Positions 37,383 through 44,783 of a DNA stretch of 57,633 nucleotides are shown here, piece by piece. The position numbers and the translations under genes were made by a program. Source of the stretch: CADCVW01 sp035644935 (lineage in GTDB: Bacteria; Pseudomonadota; Alphaproteobacteria; Sphingomonadales; Sphingomonadaceae); contig DASQNO010000015.1 of the NCBI GenBank assembly GCA_035644935.1, positions 1 to 57,633 of the forward strand, read 5' to 3'. Position 1 is the first letter of the stretch. Each line of letters opens with the position of its first letter. A model generated the notes under the pieces. That model ran no database searches. It had not been told where the DNA came from and saw nothing but the letters and a program-made list of their open reading frames with translations.

Positions 37383-38336
37383 GTGCAGCTGGAAACGTCG
37401 ATACGCAGATTGATCATGGCCCCCATCGCGGTCGCTCTGCTCTCCAGCTGCGCGTCGACACCACTAAGGCCCGCCACGAGCAAGTTGGCGCACTGGACCA
37501 CTTCCCTGCGCGAACAGCAGCCCGCGGAGTCGTTTGCGGCCATTTACCGGGTTGGCGATCGACGTATCATTTTCATCGGCGCACGCCATGAGGAAAGGGT
37601 CGACAGCCCGACTTTCCGGATGATCGCCGATGCGTACGCCAGTTTTGACATCAAACACACCATTGTCGAGGGGGTCCCCACCTCGCGAGGACCGAACCCC
37701 AAGGCGATCATCGATTATGCCTCCCGCGAACCGCGGGACGGCCGTCTTGAGGGAGGCGAACTGGCAGCGGCTGTGTTGGGAGCTCTCAAGGAAGGAGCTC
37801 AGTTTCAGGGAGGTGAGCCTGACGACGCTGAGTTGAAGGACCGCCTACTGGCCCAGGGCCTCAAGCAGGAGGATTTACTCGGTTTTTATGTACTCCGATC
37901 GATCCCTCAGTGGATTCGCGAGCGAAAGATAAAGGATGCCGGAGACCCTCGCCTGCGAGATCTTGTTGAGGCAGAACTGGCGCGGTCTCGTTCCCTACTC
38001 GGCTTAGGCTCGGCCATTGTTCCGGGCTACGACGTTTGGGCTCGCTGGTATGAAAACTTGAACGGAAGACCCATCGGCTCGGCTTTTGTTACCGAGGAGG
38101 TTGGCCCACTGTACGATGGGGAATTTAGTTCCAATAAGATAGCATACGCCATCTCCAGGGCGCGCGGTGCTCACCTTCATGAGCAAATCATCACCCAATT
38201 GGCAGCGAGCGATACGTTGCTCGTCGTGTTCGGGGGCAGTCATCTCATGATCCAGCGCCCGGCGCTCGACGCTGCCGTGGGCCGCCCCTGCTATACAGGG
38301 TCAAATCTTCGAGATGGAGCCGCCCGCTGTGGATGA
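37383..38336 (+). CDS. Lipoprotein, possibly TraB/GumN- or ChaN-like
   Basis: 317 residues from GTG 37383, or 306 from ATG 37416, which starts right at the hydrophobic part of the signal (MAPIAVALLSSC). A lipobox LLSSC is visible. The N-terminal strand-helix RRIIFIGARHEERVDSPTFR, followed by HTIVEGVPTSRG, resembles the G-x-x-H and E motifs of TraB/EreA-type proteins. The C-terminal LLVVFGGSHLMIQRPALD has the second G-x-x-H. A metal-dependent hydrolase is possible, but no exact family is certain. GC is slightly lower than in its neighbours. Confidence 0.65.
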   Translation: MQLETSIRRLIMAPIAVALLSSCASTPLRPATSKLAHWTTSLREQQPAESFAAIYRVGDRRIIFIGARHEERVDSPTFRMIADAYASFDIKHTIVEGVPTSRGPNPKAIIDYASREPRDGRLEGGELAAAVLGALKEGAQFQGGEPDDAELKDRLLAQGLKQEDLLGFYVLRSIPQWIRERKIKDAGDPRLRDLVEAELARSRSLLGLGSAIVPGYDVWARWYENLNGRPIGSAFVTEEVGPLYDGEFSSNKIAYAISRARGAHLHEQIITQLAASDTLLVVFGGSHLMIQRPALDAAVGRPCYTGSNLRDGAARCG

Positions 38337-38488
38337 CGTGCTGGATAGGCTTCTCACCCGCAAACAGTGGCAACAGGTCGGAAGGGGACATTGAGAGCCT
38401 TGCCGTGCGAACGCCTGCTCGTTGGTTCCGGTGACGGAAGCAGCCAGTTGATCCCCGCCGGAACAGGACGTTCGGACGATCGGCTGAA

Positions 38489-38514
38489 TGTCCGCTTTCC
38501 ACCCGTAGCGAACA
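38489..38514. repeat. Palindromic repeat copy 1 (TGTCCGC type)
   Basis: TGTCCGC, then TTTCCACCCGT, then AGCGAACA: an imperfect hairpin. The same element, more perfect, occurs at 38878-38903, and a diverged copy lies at 39181-39205. It is in the short gap before a small hypothetical gene. Confidence 0.75.
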
Positions 38515-38534
38515 TGAAGGCTATCCTGTAGATC

Positions 38535-38876
38535 ATGTTGATGAGAAATATTCAGGTCATCGACGGGGCAGACAACGCCACCTTCAGTGTGTTTCAAGCC
38601 ACCGACGAGGAGTTCAAGTCCATCTTCCCCGGCGAACAGGACATGGAGTTCATCGAGGATTACCTGGCGCGCGTGGAAGAACAGGAAGCGGGGGCGGTGC
38701 TTTCCGCGCTTTGGGAGCGTCCAATCCTCAAGGGAGACGCTCAAGGCATCCATGGCACGCTCTACTACGGGTGGAGCGATCGCAGGGCCTGCCATCCCGT
38801 CACAAAGCGGGAGGTAGATTGGGAGGACAGCGCCATTAACGATGCGCAGCGTCGCCTCTTCCGCTCCTGCCGCTGA
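38535..38876 (+). CDS. Small acidic hypothetical protein
   Basis: 113 residues from ATG 38535 (a second ATG at 38541). It is acidic and rich in Glu/Asp (DEEFKSIFPGEQDMEFIEDY, RVEEQEAGAVLSALWERPI) and has no signal peptide or family I know. The segment HGTLYYGWSDRRACHPVTKR near the end looks structured. It lies precisely between two copies of the TGTCCGC palindrome, which could mean it is carried with them or merely that the gaps collect repeats. Confidence 0.6.
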   Translation: MLMRNIQVIDGADNATFSVFQATDEEFKSIFPGEQDMEFIEDYLARVEEQEAGAVLSALWERPILKGDAQGIHGTLYYGWSDRRACHPVTKREVDWEDSAINDAQRRLFRSCR

Positions 38877-38877
38877 T

Positions 38878-38903
38878 TGTCCGCTTTCCACCCGTGGCGG
38901 ACA
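38878..38903. repeat. Palindromic repeat copy 2 (TGTCCGC type)
   Basis: TGTCCGC, an 11-base loop TTTCCACCCGT and GGCGGACA form a seven-base-pair hairpin. It begins two bases after the stop of the upstream gene, so it could also help end transcription. Confidence 0.8.
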
Positions 38904-38929
38904 CTCGCGGTCGCGCCGTACTCGGAAGC

Positions 38930-39148
38930 ATGAGCGATTTCCCAGCCCCTACCCTCGTTCTCGCGGTGAGCGCAGGCGTCCTGGTCTGGACGCTCGTGAA
39001 TCGACGGACCGTGAATGGGGCGCTTTGGAAACCTTTGATCAGCCGGGACGAGGCACCGAGCCGATACTGGTCCGAGGTCGTCTGGCTGGACTTATTCATG
39101 CTGACACTGCTCGGCATCGCAATGCACATGGCTGCAAAAAATGCGTGA
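38930..39148 (+). CDS. Small membrane protein
   Basis: 72 residues from ATG 38930. Two hydrophobic helices are visible (residues ~8-23, PTLVLAVSAGVLVWTLV, and ~52-68, DLFMLTLLGIAMHMAAK), separated by a charged loop. No family is recognised. It follows the second palindrome and stands alone. Confidence 0.6.
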   Translation: MSDFPAPTLVLAVSAGVLVWTLVNRRTVNGALWKPLISRDEAPSRYWSEVVWLDLFMLTLLGIAMHMAAKNA

Positions 39149-39180
39149 CGGACCCGTAGGTGAAGAAAGAGGTCAACGCG

Positions 39181-39205
39181 TGTCAGCTTTCACCCGTTGC
39201 GGGCA
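39181..39205. repeat. Diverged palindromic repeat copy 3
   Basis: TGTCAGCTTTCACCCGTTGC, then GGGCA, is a degraded version of the TGTCCGC palindrome, just beyond the 3' end of the minus-strand TPR-like gene. Confidence 0.55.
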
Positions 39206-39215
39206 TTCGCTTCAG

Positions 39216-39728
39216 CTAGTCTTCCTCACGGACATCAAGAGGGAAGCGCTCGCGCAAACGCGCCTTACAGGGAATGGAGTGGGCCTGCTTAGCTTCATAA
39301 TCGAGGCGCAAAGAGTTTCCCGTGATCACCCCAAGCATGGCCGTGCAAAAGCGCCTCAAATACTGAAGATCGGGATCATCTGAGCCTTCGAAGTCTTTGC
39401 GGAGCGAGGCGAAAGCAGCCTGCGCCTCAGGGAGCCGCTGGCTTCTCAGGAGCAACATTGCCCTAAGCACTCGTTCCGGAGCCCAGAGAGGCTTCATATG
39501 GGCGGCCTCGTTCAAGAGCCGAAGGCCGCCATCGTAGTCGCCCCTTCTCTCCGCCTGCTTGGCTTTGAAAAGCTTCCAGGCCCACTTCGCTCTCTTCAGC
39601 GAACGGGGAGGCGCATCGTAGTCCGTGCCTTGTGTCAGCTCATCCAAAGTCCGTGCTCCACTTGATGCGTACGTGCGGTACGGCTGTCTTGGACGAAAGC
39701 TTCCACGGGTCGTGTCTCCGTTTAGCAT
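39216..39728 (-). CDS. TPR-like hypothetical protein
   Basis: 170 residues from ATG 39728; a TTG at 39779 would add 17. The start of the protein is polar (NGDTTRGSFRPRQPYRTYAS). The middle is helical with a TPR-like pair, AKQAERRGDYDGGLRLLNEA, then RAMLLLRSQRLPEAQAAFAS. No catalytic motif. Presumably a protein-interaction role; nothing else can be said. Confidence 0.65.
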   Translation of the reverse strand: MLNGDTTRGSFRPRQPYRTYASSGARTLDELTQGTDYDAPPRSLKRAKWAWKLFKAKQAERRGDYDGGLRLLNEAAHMKPLWAPERVLRAMLLLRSQRLPEAQAAFASLRKDFEGSDDPDLQYLRRFCTAMLGVITGNSLRLDYEAKQAHSIPCKARLRERFPLDVREED

Positions 39729-39802
39729 CAGCGTGAAATCGTGTCGCGACAGTCGCTCCCCCCCATAGGCTTGGCGCAAAGCTTGGAGGAGGCGGCGGGG
39801 TT

Positions 39803-39994
39803 ATGTGGACCATCATCATTCTCGTAATCGCTGACGTGATCTCGAACGCGCCGGGCGTAAGGGTCGCCGGCAGCATCCTTGTTGCAGCCGTTGTCGGCCT
39901 TGCGGCCGGTCTGATCGACGTTCCATATACCATCGGGCAAGCGCGATCATGCGTAGGAGGACCCTCTCCCGCAACAATGCGGGAGGGCGGTTAG
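39803..39994 (+). CDS. Short membrane protein, C-terminus made by a palindromic repeat
   Basis: 63 residues from ATG 39803, with two hydrophobic helices (IIILVIADVIS and AGSILVAAVVGLAAGLID). The last ~12 residues (GGPSPATMREGG) are translated from the palindrome at 39962-39987, so the natural end may have been replaced. The gene is small and could be spurious, but composition and helices look real. Confidence 0.45.
   Translation: MWTIIILVIADVISNAPGVRVAGSILVAAVVGLAAGLIDVPYTIGQARSCVGGPSPATMREGG
39962..39987. repeat. Palindrome, CTCCCGCA/TGCGGGAG type
   Basis: Arms CTCCCGCA (39966-39973) and TGCGGGAG (39978-39985) are extended by CCT/GGG. The same palindrome with longer arms is found at 50397-50422 inside the GTA-like cluster. 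It lies between a short membrane-protein gene, whose end it encodes, and the cluster promoter. Confidence 0.85.
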
Positions 39995-40031
39995 GGGAGC
40001 CTGCCTCTATCACCCACTTGGTGAAAAGCGC

Positions 40032-40060
40032 TTGACATCGTCACGCTGTTTAGGTACATA
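40032..40060 (+). promoter_or_regulatory. Sigma-70-type promoter of the GTA-like cluster
   Basis: A perfect -35 TTGACA (40032-40037), exactly 17 bases, then TACATA (40055-40060) as -10. Transcription would start near 40067, leaving a leader of about 135 bases before the small-terminase gene. All following virion genes point the same way with short gaps or overlaps. Confidence 0.75.
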
Positions 40061-40201
40061 ACAGGAACACTGACGAATTGCGAGTCGGGGCGCCGGGGTG
40101 GTCGCCTGGCTTATCGGAATGGGGAAAACGGGAGGCGGGGCCGGGGGGCTCCGCCTTTTTCGTTTCGCGAGGTTTTTCTTGAGCGACGGGGAGGGGGACA
40201 G

Positions 40202-40789
40202 ATGACGGAGACGTTGGCGCGGGGGAGCGACGGCAAGCCGCGGGTGCGCAAGGCGAAGCGGGACGGGTGGACGGGGGTCAAGGCCCGGACGTTCCTCGAC
40301 CATCTTCGAATCAGCTGCAACGTCGCGGCGTCTTGCCGCAAGGCGGGGGTGGGCGAGACGGCGGTGTACAACCGGCGCAAGATCGACGCGGCGTTTCGGG
40401 CCGAATGGGGCGCGGCGCTGTCCGAAGCGGTGGACCGGCTGGAGATCCTGCTGCTGGAGCGCGCGATCAAGGGGACCAGGGTCGAGCGGCGCGCGCGGGA
40501 CGGGGCGGTGGTCAGAACGGTGCAGTACCCGGACCGGGTGGCGCTGGCGCTGCTCGCCATGAACAAGGGCAAGGCCGAAGCGTATGACGCGCCCGACGAC
40601 GAGGCGGAGCTCGCCGCGCTCAGGATCAAGATCGGGCGCAAACTGGACGCGGTGGCGAAGCGCGAGCGCAAGGCGGCCAGGGATGCGGAGCATCTCGCGC
40701 GGGGGCTGGCGGATGAAGCAGGCGGGGGCGAAGGCGCGGCGTCGGGAGACGGGGCCTCGGGCGACGAGGCCTCGGGAGGCGCGGCGTGA
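40202..40789 (+). CDS. Small terminase-like protein (GTA g1 position)
   Basis: 195 residues from ATG 40202, preceded by GGGGAGGGGG. An N-terminal helix-turn-helix-like part (RTFLDHLRISCNVAASCRKA, then GVGETAVYNRRK) is followed by a helical middle (LEILLLERAIKGTRVERRAR) and a low-complexity, Gly/Ala/Ser-rich tail. Position directly before the large terminase and the DNA-binding-like N-terminus indicate the packaging recognition subunit. In GTAs this protein is thought to have lost pac specificity. Its stop overlaps the GTG start of the next gene. Confidence 0.8.
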   Translation: MTETLARGSDGKPRVRKAKRDGWTGVKARTFLDHLRISCNVAASCRKAGVGETAVYNRRKIDAAFRAEWGAALSEAVDRLEILLLERAIKGTRVERRARDGAVVRTVQYPDRVALALLAMNKGKAEAYDAPDDEAELAALRIKIGRKLDAVAKRERKAARDAEHLARGLADEAGGGEGAASGDGASGDEASGGAA

Positions 40790-42102
40790 CGGCGACGCCG
40801 CCGGATGTGCTGCGGCTGGCTTTCATGGACCCCGAGGAGCGCGCGCGGTTCTTCGAGGGCGTGTCGGGGCCGGAGCTGCGCCGGTACGACGGCACGTTCG
40901 TCAACTGGGCGCACCGGGGGCAGCATCAGCCGCCCGGCGATTGGACCACGTGGCTGATGATCGCGGGGCGCGGATACGGCAAGACGCGCGCGGGGGCGGA
41001 GTGGGTCGATGGGCTGGCGCGGCGGAAGCGGTCGAGCTTGCGCATCGCGCTGGTCGCGGCGACGATCGCCGAGGCGCGCGCGGTGATGGTGGACGGGGTC
41101 AGCGGGCTGCTGAACGTCGCGGGGGGGCACGGGTGCCGGTTCGACGCGACCGCCGAGCGCGTGGTGTGGCCGAGCGGCGCGCAGGCGTTCCTGTATTCGG
41201 GCGAGAACCCGGAAAAATTGCGCGGGCCGGAGCATCATTATGCGTGGTGCGACGAGCTGGCGAAATGGGCCAAGCCGGACGCGACGTGGGACATGATGCG
41301 CATGGGGTTGCGGCTGGGCGAGCGGCCGCGGGCGCTGGTGACGACGACGCCGCGGGCGGTGCCGATCCTCAAGCGGCTCAAGGAAGCGCCGGGAACGGTG
41401 GAGACGGGCGGGCCGATGAAGGCGAACATCAACCTGGCCGACACGTGGAAGGCGGACATGGTGGCGAGTTACGGCGGCACGTTGATGGGGCGGCAGGAGC
41501 TGGACGGCGAGCTGATCGAGGACGTCCGGGGGGCGCTGTGGCCGCGGGAGGTGATCGAGGCTTGCCGCGTCCGCGAGGTGCCGGACGTGGCGCGGGTGGT
41601 GATCGGGGTGGATCCGCCCGCAGGGTCCGGGCCGGCGAGCGATGCGTGCGGGATCGTGGTGGTGGCGCTGGGCGCGGACGGGCGCGGCTATGTGCTGGCG
41701 GACGCGAGCGTGCAGGGGCAGCGGCCCGAGCAGTGGGCGGAGGTGGTGGCGGCGGCGGCGCGGCGGTTCGGCGCGGACCGGGTGGTCGCCGAGAAGAACC
41801 AGGGCGGCGAGATGGTGGGCGCGGTGCTGCGCGCGGCGGAGGCGGCGCTGCCGCTGACGCTGGTGCACGCCAGCCGCGGCAAGGTGGCGCGGGCCGAGCC
41901 GGTGGCGACGCTGTATGCGCAGGGGCGGGTGGCGCATGTCGGCGCGTTTCCGGAGCTGGAGGACGAGATGGCCGGGCTGACCGCGGGCGGGGGGTACCAG
42001 GGACCGGGCGGGAGCCCGGACCGGGCGGACGCGCTGGTTTGGGCCTTGAGCGAGCTGATGCTGGGGGAGCGGCGGGTGGAGCCGGGGGTGCGGGTGTTGT
42101 GA
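40786..42102 (+). CDS. Large terminase, GTA/HK97-type (g2)
   Basis: 438 residues from GTG 40786. The ATPase domain has Walker A in MIAGRGYGKTRAGAEW and Walker B with catalytic Glu in YAWCDELAKWA, then the coupling motif ALVTTTPRAVP. The RNase H-like nuclease has its acidic residues in VVIGVDPPAGSGPASDACG, VVAEKNQGGEM and SPDRADALVWAL. The length is close to that of Rhodobacter capsulatus GTA g2. The enzyme pumps DNA into the head and cuts it. All key residues are present. Confidence 0.93.
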   Translation: MTATPPDVLRLAFMDPEERARFFEGVSGPELRRYDGTFVNWAHRGQHQPPGDWTTWLMIAGRGYGKTRAGAEWVDGLARRKRSSLRIALVAATIAEARAVMVDGVSGLLNVAGGHGCRFDATAERVVWPSGAQAFLYSGENPEKLRGPEHHYAWCDELAKWAKPDATWDMMRMGLRLGERPRALVTTTPRAVPILKRLKEAPGTVETGGPMKANINLADTWKADMVASYGGTLMGRQELDGELIEDVRGALWPREVIEACRVREVPDVARVVIGVDPPAGSGPASDACGIVVVALGADGRGYVLADASVQGQRPEQWAEVVAAAARRFGADRVVAEKNQGGEMVGAVLRAAEAALPLTLVHASRGKVARAEPVATLYAQGRVAHVGAFPELEDEMAGLTAGGGYQGPGGSPDRADALVWALSELMLGERRVEPGVRVL

Positions 42103-42149
42103 GGCCAGGGTTGCGGGGCGCGGTTGTAAGGCTGGCTTAGGAGAAGATT

Positions 42150-43388
42150 ATGAGATGGTTTGGGCGGAAGGCCGCGCGGGAGACTGCGCCGCCTTTTTTG
42201 TTGCGTGGGTTGCCGGGGAGCGTGGCGAGGCTGGGAGAGGCGCCGCGATCTTACGAGGCGCAGGTTCGGGAGGGGTATGGGGCCAATCCCGTGGCGCAGC
42301 GGGCGGTGCGGCTGGTGGCGGAAGGGGTGGGGTCGGCGGTGGTTTTCGATGTGGGGGAGAATAACGCGCTGCAAAACCCCTCCACCATTCCGCTTGCGCG
42401 GAATGGTCCCCCTCCCCGCGAAAGCGCGGGGAGGACGGGGAAGCTCGTTACTCCTGCTTTGCTCGAGACCGTGGCGACGCAGGTGATGTTGCATGGCAAC
42501 GCGTTCGTGCAGGTGCTGGCCGACGAGCGGGACGAGGCGGCGGAGTTGTTCGCGCTGAGGCCCGAGCGGGTGAGCGTGGAGGCGGACGCGGGCGGGTGGC
42601 CGGTGGCGTACCGGTACCGGGTGGGCGAGGCGCGCAGCCGGATCGCGGCGCGCGACCATCGCGGGCGGCGCCAAGTGGTGCATGTGCGCGGGGTCAATCC
42701 GCTGGACGACCATTATGGGCTGGGATGCCTTGGCGCGGCGGCGGGCGCGGTGGCGCTGCACAACCAGGCGACGCGGTGGAACAAGGCGCTGTTGGACAAT
42801 GCGGCGCGGCCGTCGGGGGCCTTGGTGTACGAGCCCGCCGACGGCGCGTCGCTGAGCCCCGACCAGTATGCGCGGCTGCAGGCGCAGATGGAGGCAGGGT
42901 TCGCCGGCGCGGGCAATGCCGGGCGGCCGATGCTGCTGGAGGGGGGACTTCGCTGGCAGGCGATGAGTTTGACGCCCGCCGACATGGACTTCGTTGGGCT
43001 GAAGGCGGCGGCGGCGCGGGAGATCGCGCTGGCGTTCGGGGTGCCGCCGATGCTGCTCGGGCTGCCCGGCGACGCGGCGTACGCGAACTACCGCGAGGCC
43101 AACAAGGCATTGTGGCGGCTGACGATCCTGCCGCTGGCGGGGAAGATCCTGGACGCGCTGAGCGCGGCCTTGGGGGACTGGTCGCCGGGCGTGCGGCTGG
43201 CGGTGGATGTCGATCAGATAACGGCGCTCAGCGAGGATCGCGAGCGGTTGTGGAATGCGGTGTCGGGGGCGGATTTCCTGACGCGGGAGGAGAAGCGGGA
43301 GATGCTGGGGTTTGGGGCTGACAGGCCCCTCTCCCCGCTCGCCGTTGGCGAGTCGCCCTCTCCCTCGAGGGGAGAGGGATATGACTGA
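42150..43388 (+). CDS. Portal protein, HK97 family (g3), with two repeat-derived segments
   Basis: 412 residues from ATG 42150, with GGAGAA upstream. Portal signatures are LETVATQVMLHGNAFVQVL, PLDDHYGLGCLGAAAGAVAL and GVPPMLLGLPGDAAYANYRE, the last being highly characteristic of the family. Residues ~76-95 (NPSTIPLARNGPPPRESAGR) interrupt a normally continuous region and are encoded by two adjacent palindromes at 42377-42434. The last ~18 residues (SPLAVGESPSPSRGEGYD) come from another palindrome. The rest looks functional: a dodecameric ring at the head vertex. The 3' end overlaps the next gene by eight bases. Confidence 0.92.
   Translation: MRWFGRKAARETAPPFLLRGLPGSVARLGEAPRSYEAQVREGYGANPVAQRAVRLVAEGVGSAVVFDVGENNALQNPSTIPLARNGPPPRESAGRTGKLVTPALLETVATQVMLHGNAFVQVLADERDEAAELFALRPERVSVEADAGGWPVAYRYRVGEARSRIAARDHRGRRQVVHVRGVNPLDDHYGLGCLGAAAGAVALHNQATRWNKALLDNAARPSGALVYEPADGASLSPDQYARLQAQMEAGFAGAGNAGRPMLLEGGLRWQAMSLTPADMDFVGLKAAAAREIALAFGVPPMLLGLPGDAAYANYREANKALWRLTILPLAGKILDALSAALGDWSPGVRLAVDVDQITALSEDRERLWNAVSGADFLTREEKREMLGFGADRPLSPLAVGESPSPSRGEGYD
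42377..42434. repeat. Double palindrome inserted in frame inside the portal gene
   Basis: Two adjacent hairpins: ACCATTCCGC/GCGGAATGGT with a four-base loop, and CCTCCCCGCG/CGCGGGGAGG around AAAG. The whole element keeps the reading frame and adds roughly 20 residues rich in Pro, Arg and Gly to the portal. Confidence 0.9.
43325..43379. repeat. Palindromic repeat forming the end of the portal gene
   Basis: Two hairpins, CTCGCC/GGCGAG (43338-43352) and CCCTCTCCC/GGGAGAGGG around TCGA (43356-43378). The portal frame runs through it and ends 9 bases after. The ATG of the next gene directly follows. Confidence 0.88.
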
Positions 43389-43689
43389 CAAGGCGGTTTT
43401 GGCGCAGTTGGCGCGGCAGGCGGAGGGGGCGGGGGCGGATCTCGTCACCGTGCGCGCGCTGGTCGAGGAGGCGAGCGAGGCGGGGGCGGCGCGGGCGCTG
43501 GGGCGGCTGGGGCTGGAGGATGCCCGCGCGCGGCGGGACATGGATGAGCTGCGCGAGCTGTTGCAGGCGTGGCGCGACGCCAAGCGCGGCGCGCTGTCCG
43601 AAATCGGCAAGTGGGTGGTGCGGATCGTGCTGGCGCTGCTGGTGGTGGGGATGGTGGTTCGGGCGGGAATTCTGGAGAAGGTGACGTGA
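43381..43689 (+). CDS. Small GTA-like protein with C-terminal membrane helix (g3.5 position)
   Basis: 102 residues from ATG 43381, overlapping the portal stop. The N-terminal two thirds are helical and charged (LAQLARQAEGAGADLVTVRA, EASEAGAARALGRLGLED), followed by one hydrophobic helix (VVRIVLALLVVGMVVRAGIL). It resembles the DUF6127-type proteins found between portal and protease in GTA-like clusters; this assignment is from position and shape. The function is not known. Its stop overlaps the next start. Confidence 0.7.
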   Translation: MTDKAVLAQLARQAEGAGADLVTVRALVEEASEAGAARALGRLGLEDARARRDMDELRELLQAWRDAKRGALSEIGKWVVRIVLALLVVGMVVRAGILEKVT

Positions 43690-44150
43690 GGGGTCCTTTC
43701 GTCATGCGCGCTGCGCGCGCGCCCCTCCACCACGCCGGCTCCGCCGGCGCGGTCCCCCTCCCCCAGAAAACTGGGGGAGGAACTAGTGTCCGCTTCGCCG
43801 GCTATGCCGCGTTGTTCGACCGGGTGGACCGGGGCGGGGATGTGGTGCGGCGGGGGGCGTTCGCGCGGGCGGTGCGGAAGGGCGCGGTGCCGCTGCTGCT
43901 GGAGCACCGGCCGGAGGCGCGGATCGGGCGGGTGGAGAGCTTAAGCGAGGACCGGCGCGGCCTGCGCGTGATCGCGCGGGTGGAGCGCGGGGCGGTGCGC
44001 GAGGGGCTGGGGCTGAGCTTCGGCTACCGGGTGCGGGCGAGCCGGGGCGCGGCCCCGCGCGAGCTGCTCGATCTCGAACTGGTGGAGGTCAGCCTGGTGC
44101 GCACGCCGATGCAGCCGGGGGCGCGGGTGCACCGGGTGGCGGGCGGCTGA
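43686..44150 (+). CDS. Prohead protease, HK97 family (g4), with repeat-derived N-terminus
   Basis: 154 residues from GTG 43686. The protease core begins at VRFAGYAALFDRVDRGGDVV and has the catalytic His in PLLLEHRPEARIGRVES and the Ser in GLSFGYRVRASRG, then LELVEVSLVRTPMQPGARV, as in U35/HK97 proteases. The first ~35 residues, up to QKTGGGTS, are encoded largely by the palindrome at 43721-43780 and have no counterpart in the fold, so a repeat has been captured between start codon and domain. The protease processes the capsid N-terminus during head maturation. Confidence 0.9.
   Translation: MRGPFVMRAARAPLHHAGSAGAVPLPQKTGGGTSVRFAGYAALFDRVDRGGDVVRRGAFARAVRKGAVPLLLEHRPEARIGRVESLSEDRRGLRVIARVERGAVREGLGLSFGYRVRASRGAAPRELLDLELVEVSLVRTPMQPGARVHRVAGG
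43721..43780. repeat. Palindromic repeat in the 5' part of the protease gene
   Basis: Hairpins CGCCGGC/GCCGGCG and CCTCCCCCAG/CTGGGGGAGG around AAAA, preceded by CCCCTCCACCA like the portal insertion. It is translated in frame. Confidence 0.88.
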
Positions 44151-44170
44151 GAGTGCAGCCCCCACCCCAA

Positions 44171-44192
44171 CCCCTCCCCTCAAGGGGAGGGG
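44171..44192. terminator. Perfect hairpin between convergent protease and PilZ genes
   Basis: Ten-base arms CCCCTCCCCT and AGGGGAGGGG with a two-base loop, followed by CTTT on the plus strand. It lies between two genes that face each other and could stop transcription in both directions, although it belongs to the same repeat family as the others in the cluster. Confidence 0.55.
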
Positions 44193-44195
44193 CTT

Positions 44196-44669
44196 TCAGG
44201 CGGCGAGCCTGGCGGCCGCGATGACGCGGTCGAGCACGGCGGGGTGCAAGGGCGCGTCGAACCGGCAGCCGAGGCTGTTGCCGCTCGACCAGGCGACGGT
44301 GGCGGGGATCGCGGCCAGGCCGGGCAGCGTGAGCCAGACCTGCGCGCCCATCGGGATCAGATAGTGGGATTCAACGCGAAAGCCGGATTCCGAAAGATCC
44401 GCGACGTTGGCGTTGAACTTGGTCTCGCCCTGGCGGCGAAGCGTCGCCTGGATGCTGACCGGCTTGCGCGTCGCGCGGCGGGGCGTTGGCGGCGGCGGGG
44501 GTGGGGCGACATCGAAGCGGGGCGGGGCGCTCGCCGCCGCAGCGGTGGCCTGCGCTTCGAACCAGGCCGACACCTTGTGGAGCACGGCCACGATCTGGGC
44601 GTCCGCAACGCCGTTGGCGATCTCGGCGCACTGGCGCGCCTTGTCGCGAAGCAGCTGGGGTGAAGGCAT
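44196..44669 (-). CDS. PilZ-domain protein inside the GTA-like cluster
   Basis: 157 residues. N-terminal helices (LLRDKARQCAEIANGVADAQ, then VLHKVSAWFEAQATAAA), a proline-rich linker, and a PilZ beta-barrel beginning RRATRKPVSIQATLRR with ANVADLSESGFRVESHYL and GAQVWLTLPG. The c-di-GMP signature R-x-x-x-R is represented by RRATR and the second motif by D-L-S-E-S-G. It lies on the opposite strand, between the protease and capsid genes. It probably links c-di-GMP to motility or envelope; whether it controls the cluster is unknown. Confidence 0.85.
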   Translation of the reverse strand: MPSPQLLRDKARQCAEIANGVADAQIVAVLHKVSAWFEAQATAAAASAPPRFDVAPPPPPPTPRRATRKPVSIQATLRRQGETKFNANVADLSESGFRVESHYLIPMGAQVWLTLPGLAAIPATVAWSSGNSLGCRFDAPLHPAVLDRVIAAARLAA

Positions 44670-44783
44670 CGCTTGGCACTACTCGCTTTGGAACGCGTGT
44701 GCGCCGGGCGAGGTCAATTTCTGGTTAACGAGCCCTTCTTCCGCCCGGCGGAGGGAGGGCATTTTTTTAGTGGGAGAGAGTGA

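Noticed and set aside
38489..39205. CRISPR-like array
   Set aside because: Only three unevenly spaced copies with genes between them, one diverged; they are hairpin repeats.
40110..43907. Long minus-strand open frames opposite the GTA-like genes
   Set aside because: They are shadows produced by high GC at third codon positions; translations are Arg/Pro/His-rich without domains.
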